This document shows, one piece after another, positions 36,601 through 47,493 of a stretch of 64,000 nucleotides of DNA. This DNA is from Anthopleura xanthogrammica (Eukaryota > Cnidaria > Anthozoa > Actiniaria > Actiniidae), in contig OZ025207.1 of NCBI GenBank assembly GCA_964019055.1, forward strand, positions 14,287,357 through 14,351,356, in the 5' to 3' direction. The translations under genes were made by a program, and so were the position numbers. Numbering within the stretch: position 1 is the first letter of the stretch; each line of letters starts with the position of its first letter. The notes beneath the pieces were generated by a model, which saw only the letters and a program-made list of their open reading frames with translations, was not told where the DNA came from and did no database searches.

Positions 36601-39600
36601 TCTCTTTTTCACAGAAAACAATAGCAAATCATCCAGATATTAGTCCCTGGGAAGAAGGGACTCTCTCGGTAAGTATTTGGCCCAAAAATCATTTTGGCTA
36701 AAATAGTGCAAAAATGGAATTTTTCGATGACCCCGGGGTGGGTAGAAATTTCAATTTTGGAACTTGCTGAAGTTTGGTCTCTTTTTCACAGAAAACAATA
36801 GCAAATCATCCAGATATTAGTCCCTGGGAAGAAGGGACTCTCTCGGTAAGTATTTGGCCCAAAAATCATTTTGGCTAAAATAGTGCAAAAATGGAATTTT
36901 TCGATGACCCCGGGGTGGGTAGAAATTTCAATTTTGGAACTTGCTGAAGTTTGGTCTCTTTTTCACAGAAAACAATAGCAAATCATCCAGATATTAGTCC
37001 CTGGGAAGAAGGGACTCTCTCGGTAAGTATTTGGCCCAAAAATCATTTTGGCTAAAATAGTGCAAAAATGGAATTTTTCGATGACCCCGGGGTGGGTAGA
37101 AATTTCAATTTTGGAACTTGCTGAAGTTTGGTCTCTTTTTCACAGAAAACAATAGCAAATCATCCAGATATTAGTCCCTGGGAAGAAGGGACTCTCTCGG
37201 TAAGTATTTGGCCCAAAAATCATTTTGGCTAAAATAGTGCAAAAATGGAATTTTTCGATGACCCCGGGGTGGGTAGAAATTTCAATTTTGGAACTTGCTG
37301 AAGTTTGGTCTCTTTTTCACAGAAAACAATAGCAAATCATCCAGATATTAGTCCCTGGGAAGAAGGGACTCTCTCGGTAAGTATTTGGCCCAAAAATCAT
37401 TTTGGCTAAAATAGTGCAAAAATGGAATTTTTCGATGACCCCGGGGTGGGTAGAAATTTCAATTTTGGAACTTGCTGAAGTTTGGTCTCTTTTTCACAGA
37501 AAACAATAGCAAATCATCCAGATATTAGTCCCTGGGAAGAAGGGACTCTCTCGGTAAGTATTTGGCCCAAAAATCATTTTGGCTAAAATAGTGCAAAAAT
37601 GGAATTTTTCGATGACCCCGGGGTGGGTAGAAATTTCAATTTTGGAACTTGCTGAAGTTTGGTCTCTTTTTCACAGAAAACAATAGCAAATCATCCAGAT
37701 ATTAGTCCCTGGGAAGAAGGGACTCTCTCGGTAAGTATTTGGCCCAAAAATCATTTTGGCTAAAATAGTGCAAAAATGGAATTTTTCGATGACCCCGGGG
37801 TGGGTAGAAATTTCAATTTTGGAACTTGCTGAAGTTTGGTCTCTTTTTCACAGAAAACAATAGCAAATCATCCAGATATTAGTCCCTGGGAAGAAGGGAC
37901 TCTCTCGGTAAGTATTTGGCCCAAAAATCATTTTGGCTAAAATAGTGCAAAAATGGAATTTTTCGATGACCCCGGGGTGGGTAGAAATTTCAATTTTGGA
38001 ACTTGCTGAAGTTTGGTCTCTTTTTCACAGAAAACAATAGCAAATCATCCAGATATTAGTCCCTGGGAAGAAGGGACTCTCTCGGTAAGTATTTGGCCCA
38101 AAAATCATTTTGGCTAAAATAGTGCAAAAATGGAATTTTTCGATGACCCCGGGGTGGGTAGAAATTTCAATTTTGGAACTTGCTGAAGTTTGGTCTCTTT
38201 TTCACAGAAAACAATAGCAAATCATCCAGATATTAGTCCCTGGGAAGAAGGGACTCTCTCGGTAAGTATTTGGCCCAAAAATCATTTTGGCTAAAATAGT
38301 GCAAAAATGGAATTTTTCGATGACCCCGGGGTGGGTAGAAATTTCAATTTTGGAACTTGCTGAAGTTTGGTCTCTTTTTCACAGAAAACAATAGCAAATC
38401 ATCCAGATATTAGTCCCTGGGTAGAAGGGACTCTCTCGGTAAGTATTTGGCCCAAAAATCATTTTGGCTAAAATAGTGCAAAAATGGAATTTTTCGATGA
38501 CCCCGGGGTGGGTAGAAATTTCAATTTTGGAACTTGCTGAAGTTTGGTCTCTTTTTCACAGAAAACAATAGCAAATCATCCAGATATTAGTCCCTGGGAA
38601 GAAGGGACTCTCTCGGTAAGTATTTGGCCCAAAAATCATTTTGGCTAAAATAGTGCAAAAATGGAATTTTTCGATGACCCCGGGGTGGGTAGAAATTTCA
38701 ATTTTGGAACTTGCTGAAGTTTGGTCTCTTTTTCACAGAAAACAATAGCAAATCATCCAGATATTAGTCCCTGGGAAGAAGGGACTCTCTCGGTAAGTAT
38801 TTGGCCCAAAAATCATTTTGGCTAAAATAGTGCAAAAATGGAATTTTTCGATGACCCCGGGGTGGGTAGAAATTTCAATTTTGGAACTTGCTGAAGTTTG
38901 GTCTCTTTTTCACAGAAAACAATAGCAAATCATCCAGATATTAGTCCCTGGGAAGAAGGGACTCTCTCGGTAAGTATTTGGCTCAAAAATCATTTTGGCT
39001 AAAATAGTGCAAAAATGGAATTTTTCGATGACCCCGGGGTGGGTAGAAATTTCAATTTTGGAACTTGCTGAAGTTTGGTCTCTTTTTCACAGAAAACAAT
39101 AGCAAATCATCCAGATATTAGTCCCTGGGAAGAAGGGACTCTCTCGGTAAGTATTTGGCCCAAAAGTCATTTTGGCTAAAATAGTGCAAAAATGGAATTT
39201 TTCGATGACCCCGGGGTGGGTAGAAATTTCAATTTTGGAACTTGCTGAAGTTTGGTCTCTTTTTCACAGAAAACAATAGCAAATCATCCAGATATTAGTC
39301 CCTGGGTAGAAGGGACTCTCTCGGTAAGTATTTGGCCCAAAAATCATTTTGGCTAAAATAGTGCAAAAATGGAATTTTTCGATGACCCCGGGGTGGGTAG
39401 AAATTTCAATTTTGGAACTTGCTGAAGTTTGGTCTCTTTTTCACAGAAAACAATAGCAAATCATCCAGATATTAGTCCCTGGGAAGAAGGGACTCTCTCG
39501 GTAAGTATTTGGCCCAAAAATCATTTTGGCTAAAATAGTGCAAAAATGGAATTTTTCGATGACCCCGGGGTGGGTAGAAATTTCAATTTTGGAACTTGCT

Positions 39601-42600
39601 GAAGTTTGGTCTCTTTTTCACAGAAAACAATAGCAAATCATCCAGATATTAGTCCCTGGGAAGAAGGGACTCTCTCGGTAAGTATTTGGCCCAAAAGTCA
39701 TTTTGGCTAAAATAGTGCAAAAATGGAATTTTTCGATGACCCCGGGGTGGGTAGAAATTTCAATTTTGGAACTTGCTGAAGTTTGGTCTCTTTTTCACAG
39801 AAAACAATAGCAAATCATCCAGATATTAGTCCCTGGGTAGAAGGGACTCTCTCGGTAAGTATTTGGCCCAAAAATCATTTTGGCTAAAATAGTGCAAAAA
39901 TGGAATTTTTCGATGACCCCGGGGTGGGTAGAAATTTCAATTTTGGAACTTGCTGAAGTTTGGTCTCTTTTTCACAGAAAACAATAGCAAATCATCCAGA
40001 TATTAGTCCCTGGGAAGAAGGGACTCTCTCGGTAAGTATTTGGCCCAAAAATCATTTTGGCTAAAATAGTGCAAAAATGGAATTTTTCGATGACCCCGGG
40101 GTGGGTAGAAATTTCAATTTTGGAACTTGCTGAAGTTTGGTCTCTTTTTCACAGAAAACAATAGCAAATCATCCAGATATTAGTCCCTGGGAAGAAGGGA
40201 CTCTCTCGGTAAGTATTTGGCCCAAAAATCATTTTGGCTAAAATAGTGCAAAAATGGAATTTTTCGATGACCCCGGGGTGGGTAGAAATTTCAATTTTGG
40301 AACTTGCTGAAGTTTGGTCTCTTTTTCACAGAAAACAATAGCAAATCATCCAGATATTAGTCCCTGGGAAGAAGGGACTCTCTCGGTAAGTATTTGGCCC
40401 AAAAATCATTTTGGCTAAAATAGTGCAAAAATGGAATTTTTCGATGACCCCGGGGTGGGTAGAAATTTCAATTTTGGAACTTGCTGAAGTTTGGTCTCTT
40501 TTTCACAGAAAACAATAGCAAATCATCCAGATATTAGTCCCTGGGAAGAAGGGACTCTCTCGGTAAGTATTTGGCCCAAAAGTCATTTTGGCTAAAATAG
40601 TGCAAAAATGGAATTTTTCGATGACCCCGGGGTGGGTAGAAATTTCAATTTTGGAACTTGCTGAAGTTTGGTCTCTTTTTCACAGAAAACAATAGCAAAT
40701 CATCCAGATATTAGTCCCTGGGAAGAAGGGACTCTCTCGGTAAGTATTTGGCCCAAAAATCATTTTGGCTAAAATAGTGCAAAAATGGAATTTTTCGATG
40801 ACCCCGGGGTGGGTAGAAATTTCAATTTTGGAACTTGCTGAAGTTTGGTCTCTTTTTCACAGAAAACAATAGCAAATCATCCAGATATTAGTCCCTGGGA
40901 AGAAGGGACTCTCTCGGTAAGTATTTGGCCCAAAAATCATTTTGGCTAAAATAGTGCAAAAATGGAATTTTTCGATGACCCCGGGGTGGGTAGAAATTTC
41001 AATTTTGGAACTTGCTGAAGTTTGGTCTCTTTTTCACAGAAAACAATAGCAAATCATCCAGATATTAGTCCCTGGGTAGAAGGGACTCTCTCGGTAAGTA
41101 TTTGGCCCAAAAATCATTTTGGCTAAAATAGTGCAAAAATGGAATTTTTCGATGACCCCGGGGTGGGTAGAAATTTCAATTTTGGAACTTGCTGAAGTTT
41201 GGTCTCTTTTTCACAGAAAACAATAGCAAATCATCCAGATATTAGTCCCTGGGAAGAAGGGACTCTCTCGGTAAGTATTTGGCCCAAAAATCATTTTGGC
41301 TAAAATAGTGCAAAAATGGAATTTTTCGATGACCCCGGGGTGGGTAGAAATTTCAATTTTGGAACTTGCTGAAGTTTGGTCTCTTTTTCACAGAAAACAA
41401 TAGCAAATCATCCAGATATTAGTCCCTGGGAAGAAGGGACTCTCTCGGTAAGTATTTGGCCCAAAAATCATTTTGGCTAAAATAGTGCAAAAATGGAATT
41501 TTTCGATGACCCCGGGGTGGGTAGAAATTTCAATTTTGGAACTTGCTGAAGTTTGGTCTCTTTTTCACAGAAAACAATAGCAAATCATCCAGATATTAGT
41601 CCCTGGGAAGAAGGGACTCTCTCGGTAAGTATTTGGCCCAAAAATCATTTTGGCTAAAATAGTGCAAAAATGGAATTTTTCGATGACCCCGGGGTGGGTA
41701 GAAATTTCAATTTTGGAACTTGCTGAAGTTTGGTCTCTTTTTCACAGAAAACAATAGCAAATCATCCAGATATTAGTCCCTGGGAAGAAGGGACTCTCTC
41801 GGTAAGTATTTGGCCCAAAAGTCATTTTGGCTAAAATAGTGCAAAAATGGAATTTTTCGATGACCCCGGGGTGGGTAGAAATTTCAATTTTGGAACTTGC
41901 TGAAGTTTGGTCTCTTTTTCACAGAAAACAATAGCAAATCATCCAGATATTAGTCCCTGGGTAGAAGGGACTCTCTCGGTAAGTATTTGTCCCAAAAATC
42001 ATTTTGGCTAAAATAGTGGAATAATGGAATTTTTCGATGACCCCGGGGTGGGTAGAAATTTCAATTTTGGAACTTGCTGAAGTTTGGTCTCTTTTTCACA
42101 GAAAACAATAGCAAATCATCCAGATATTAGTCCCTGGGAAGAAGGGACTCTCTCGGTAAGTATTTGGCCCAAAAGTCATTTTGGCTAAAATAGTGGAAAA
42201 ATGGAATTTTTCGATGACCCCGGGGTGGGTAGAAATTTCCATTTTGGAACTTGCTGAAGTTTGGTCTCTTTTTCACAGAAAAAAATAGCAAATCATCCAG
42301 ATATTAGTCCCTGGGTAGAAGGGACTCTCTCGGTAAGTATTTGGCCCAAAAATCATTTTGGCTAAAATAGTGCAAAAATGGAATTTTTCGATGACCCCGG
42401 GGTGGGTAGAAATTTCAATTTTGGAACTTGCTGAAGTTTGGTCTCTTTTTCACAGAAAACAATAGCAAATCATCCAGATATTAGTCCCTGGGAAGAAGGG
42501 ACTCTCTCGGTAAGTATTTGGCCCAAAAGTCATTTTGGCTAAAATAGTGCAAAAATGGAATTTTTCAATGACCCCGGGGTGGGTAGAAATTTCAATTTTG

Positions 42601-45600
42601 GAACTTGCTGAAGTTTGGTCTCTTTTTCACAGAAAACAATAGCAAATCATCCAGATATTAGTCCCTGGGAAGAAGGGACTCTCTCGGTAAGTATTTGGCC
42701 CAAAAGTCATTTTGGCTAAAATAGTGCAAAAATGGAATTTTTCGATGACCCCGGGGTGGGTAGAAATTTCAATTTTGGAACTTGCTGAAGTTTGGTCTCT
42801 TTTTCACAGAAAACAATAGCAAATCATCCAGATATTAGTCCCTGGGTAGAAGGGACTCTCTCGGTAAGTATTTGGCCCAAAAATCATTTTGGCTAAAATA
42901 GTGCAAAAATGGAATTTTTCGATGACCCCGGGGTGGGTAGAAATTTCAATTTTGGAACTTGCTGAAGTTTGGTCTCTTTTTCACAGAAAACAATAGCAAA
43001 TCATCCAGATATTAGTCCCTGGGAAGAAGGGACTCTCTCGGTAAGTATTTGACCCAAAAATCATTTTGGCTAAAATAGTGCAAAAATGGAATTTTTCGAT
43101 GACCCCGGGGTGGGTAGAAATTTCAATTTTGGAACTTGCTGAAGTTTGGTCTCTTTTTCACAGAAAACAATAGCAAATCATCCAGATATTAGTCCCTGGG
43201 AAGAAGGGACTCTCTCGGTAAGTATTTGACCCAAAAATCATTTTGGCTAAAATAGTGCAAAAATGGAATTTTTCGATGACCCCGGGGTGGGTAGAAATTT
43301 CAATTTTGGAACTTGCTGAAGTTTGGTCTCTTTTTCACAGAAAACAATAGCAAATCATCCAGATATTAGTCTCTGGGAAGAAGGGACTCTCTCGGTAAGT
43401 ATTTGGCCCAAAAATCATTTTGGCTAAAATAGTGCAAAAATGGAATTTTTCAATGACCCCGGGGTGGGTAGAAATTTCAATTTTGGAACTTGCTGAAGTT
43501 TGGTCTCTTTTTCACAGAAAACAATAGCAAATCATCCAGATATTAGTCCCTGGGAAGAAGGGACTCTCTCGGTAAGTATTTGGCCCAAAAGTCATTTTGG
43601 CTAAAATAGTGCAAAAATGGAATTTTTCGATGACCCCGGGGTGGGTAGAAATTTCAATTTTGGAACTTGCTGAAGTTTGGTCTCTTTTTCACAGAAAACA
43701 ATAGCAAATCATCCAGATATTAGTCCCTGGGAAGAAGGGACTCTCTCAGTAAGTATTTGGCCCAAAAGTCATTTTGGCTAAAATAGTGCAAAAATGGAAT
43801 TTTTCGAAGACCCCGGGGTGGGTAGAAATTTCAATTTTGGAACTTGCTGAAGTTTGGCCCCTTTTTCACAGAAAACAATAGCAAATCATCCAGATATTAG
43901 TCCCTGGGAAGAAGGGACTCTCTCGGTAAGTATTTGGCCCAAAAGTCATTTTGGCTAAAATAGTGCAAAAATGGAATTTTTCGATGACCCCGGGGTGGGT
44001 AGAAATTTCAATTTTTGAACTTGCTGAAGTTTGGTCTCTTTTTCACAGAAAACAATAGCAAATCATCCAGATATTAGTCCCTGGGAAGAAGGGACTCTCT
44101 CGGTAAGTATTTGGCCCAAAAATCATTTTGGCTAAAATAGTGCAAAAATGGAATTTTTCGATGACCCCGGGGTGGGTAGAAATTTCAATTTTGGAACTTG
44201 CTGAAGTTTGGTCTCTTTTTCACAGAAAACAATAGCAAATCATCCAGATATTAGTCCCTGGGAAGAAGGGACTCTCTCGGTAAGTATTTGGCCCAAAAGT
44301 CATTTTGGCTAAAATAGTGCAAAAATGGAATTTTTCGATGACCCCGGGGTGGGTAGAAATTTCAATTTTGGAACTTGCTGAAGTTTGGTCTCTTTTTCAC
44401 AGAAAACAATAGCAAATCATCCAGATATTAGTCCCTGGGAAGAAGGGACTCTCTCGGTAAGTATTTGGCCCAAAAGTCATTTTGGCTAAAATAGTGCAAA
44501 AATGGAATTTTTCGATGACCCCGGGGTGGGTAGAAATTTCAATTTTGGAACTTGCTGAAGTTTGGTCTCTTTTTCACAGAAAACAATAGCAAATCATCCA
44601 GATATTAGTCCCTGGGAAGAAGGGACTCTCTCGGTAAGTATTTGGCCCAAAAATCATTTTGGCTAAAATAGTGCAAAAATGGAATTTTTCGATGACCCCG
44701 GGGTGGGTAGAAATTTCAATTTTGGAACTTGCTGAAGTTTGGTCTCTTTTTCACAGAAAACAATAGCAAATCATCCAGATATTAGTCCCTGGGAAGAAGG
44801 GACTCTCTCGGTAAGTATTTGGCCCAAAAATCATTTTGGCTAAAATAGTGCAAAAATGGAATTTTTCGATGACCCCGGGGTGGGTAGAAATTTCAATTTT
44901 GGAACTTGCTGAAGTTTGGTCTCTTTTTCACAGAAAACAATAGCAAATCATCCAGATATTAGTCCCTGGGAAGAAGGGACTCTCTCGGTAAGTATTTGGC
45001 CCAAAAGTCATTTTGGCTAAAATAGTGCAAAAATGGAATTTTTCAATGACCCCGGGGTGGGTAGAAATTTCAATTTTGGAACTTGCTGAAGTTTGGTCTC
45101 TTTTTCACAGAAAACAATAGCAAATCATCCAGATATTAGTCCCTGGGAAGAAGGGACTCTCTCGGTAAGTATTTGGCCCAAAAATCATTTTGGCTAAAAT
45201 AGTGCAAAAATGGAATTTTTCGATGACCCCGGGGTGGGTAGAAATTTCAATTTTGGAACTTGCTGAAGTTTGGTCTCTTTTTCACAGAAAACAATAGCAA
45301 ATCATCCAGATATTAGTCCCTGGGAAGAAGGGACTCTCTCGGTAAGTATTTGGCCCAAAAATCATTTTGGCTAAAATAGTGCAAAAATGGAATTTTTCGA
45401 TGACCCCGGGGTGGGTAGAAATTTCAATTTTGGAACTTGCTGAAGTTTGGTCTCTTTTTCACAGAAAACAATAGCAAATCATCCAGATATTAGTCCCTGG
45501 GAAGAATGGACTCTCTCGGTAAGTATTTGGCCCAAAAGTCATTTTGGCTAAAATAGTGCAAAAATGGAATTTTTCAATGACCCCGGGGTGGGTAGAAATT

Positions 45601-46928
45601 TCAATTTTGGAACTTGCTGAAGTTTGGTCTCTTTTTCACAGAAAACAATAGCAAATCATCCAGATATTAGTCCCTGGGAAGAAGGGACTCTCTCGGTAAG
45701 TATTTGGCCCAAAAATCATTTTGGCTAAAATAGTGCAAAAATGGAATTTTTCGATGACCCCGGGGTGGGTAGAAATTTCAATTTTGGAACTTGCTGAAGT
45801 TTGGTCTCTTTTTCACACAAAAAAATAGCAAATCATCCAGATATTAGTCCCTGGGAAGAAGGGACTCTCTCGGTAAGTATTTGGCCCAAAAATCATTTTG
45901 GCTAAAATAGTGCAAAAATGGAATTTTTCGATGACCCCGGGGTGGGTAGAAATTTCAATTTTGGAACTTGCTGAAGTTTGGTCTCTTTTTCACAGAAAAC
46001 AATAGCAAATCATCCAGATATTAGTCCCTGGGAAGAAGGGACTCTCTCGGTAAGTATTTGGCCCAAAAATCATTTTGGCTAAAATAGTGCAAAAATGGAA
46101 TTTTTCGATGACCCCGGGGTGGGTAGAAATTTCAATTTTGGAACTTGCTGAAGTTTGGTCTCTTTTTCACAGAAAACAATAGCAAATCATCCAGATATTA
46201 GTCCCTGGGAAGAAGGGACTCTCTCGGTAAGTATTTGGCCCAAAAGTCATTTTGGCTAAAATAGTGCAAAAATGGAATTTTTCAATGACCCCGGGGTGGG
46301 TAGAAATTTCAATTTTGGAACTTGCTGAAGTTTGGTCTCTTTTTCACAGAAAACAATAGCAAATCATCCAGATATTAGTCCCTGGGAAGAAGGGACTCTC
46401 TCGGTAAGTATTTGGCCCAAAAATCATTTTGGCTAAAATAGTGCAAAAATGGAATTTTTCGATGACCCCGGGGTGGGTAGAAATTTCAATTTTGGAACTT
46501 GCTGAAGTTTGGTCTCTTTTTCACAGAAAACAATAGCAAATCATCCAGATATTAGTCCCTGGGAAGAAGGGACTCTCTCGGTAAGTATTTGGCCCAAAAG
46601 TCATTTTGGCTAAAATAGTGCAAAAATGGAATTTTTCAATGACCCCGGGGTGGGTAGAAATTTCAATTTTGGAACTTGCTGAGGTTTGGTCTCTTTTTCA
46701 CAGAAAACAATAGCAAATCATCCAGATATTAGTCCCTGGGAAGAAGGGACTCTCTCGGTAAGTATTTGGCCCAAAAATCATTTTGGCTAAAATAGTGCAA
46801 AAATGGAATTTTTCGATGACCCCAGGGTGGGTAGAAATTTCAATTTTGGAACTTGCTGAAGTTTGGTCTCTTTTTCACAGAAAACAATAGCAAATCATCC
46901 AGATATTAGTCCCTGGGAAGAAGGGACT
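21568..46928 (+). repeat. 177-bp exon-intron tandem array, left block (143 full units plus part of unit 144)
   Basis: The period is exactly 177 bp; phase drifts by only 1 nt over 25 kb, from a lost G at about 28418. Each unit is a 54-nt open segment (copy 1 at 21571-21624) encoding KTIANHPDISPWEEGTLS in phase 0, then 123 nt that begin GTAAGTATTTGG and end GGTCTCTTTTTCACAG, matching consensus splice donor and acceptor. Every frame of the unspliced unit has a stop, so the protein would exist only after splicing. Units are almost identical. Variants include T2 to S in 13 copies, E to V in seven copies and AAAAATC to AAAAGTC in the intron. One acceptor is lost before copy 138 (CACAC). It is either a gene of very many duplicated mini-exons or a satellite derived from one. 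The left edge falls at an exon start. Confidence 0.95.
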
Positions 46929-47377
46929 TGTAACGCACTTATCAGACGTTAGGGTACGCAATTTTAAATAAAGTCATAAGAACCCAGTATTTTGAACTCG
47001 CTGTAGTAGTTTAATCAACAAACGACACGGTATTATACGGAATTATACGGTTCGAAAACTACAAAACAAAGCAAGGAAAATAGGGTTATAAACTACAATA
47101 AATACAGAGAAATTACAAACAATTATCTAGGAAATCCTTACTTACATTACTGGGCCTTTTTATACGAATGGAAGTCGAGAGATTGAAATAAAAATGTAGA
47201 AAATATAGCAAGAACTTATATATTATTACTAGCACATGGGTTTCTTTGCTCAACGTCTTCCCTACGTTATACCCTCCGGCGCGACTCCGCTGACCGGAAG
47301 TGTCAAAAAATTAACCGGAAATCACAACAATATGAACGACAAAAACAGTACAGTATCAAGAACGTTCAGCCATTACA
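46929..47377 (-). repeat. 3' LTR of the BEL/Pao element (449 bp)
   Basis: On the plus strand it begins TGTAACGCACTTATCAGACG and ends CAGCCATTACA. It is identical to the other LTR except for an extra AATTATACGG at 47041-47050 and G instead of A at 47278. Confidence 0.95.
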
Positions 47378-47387
47378 TCCCGCCTCC
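47378..47387 (-). promoter_or_regulatory. Polypurine tract of the BEL/Pao element
   Basis: On the coding (minus) strand GGAGGCGGGA directly abuts the 3' LTR, the expected site for the plus-strand primer. Confidence 0.65.
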
Positions 47388-47493
47388 AATGCGTTGCCAC
47401 TGCGATGCATTTAGATACACGGATGGCTGAAATATTGATATCTTCAAGTGTTCATTGTTCATGGATGAGCCGTGGATCAGTATACGGACAAGA

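Noticed and set aside
21568..46928. CRISPR-like or bacterial repeat array
   Set aside because: The whole 177-bp unit repeats; there are no unique spacers and the context is eukaryotic.
47236..47430. Small open frame in the LTR (also at 52777-52962)
   Set aside because: It is present because both LTRs are copies, lies antisense to the element, and has no known product.
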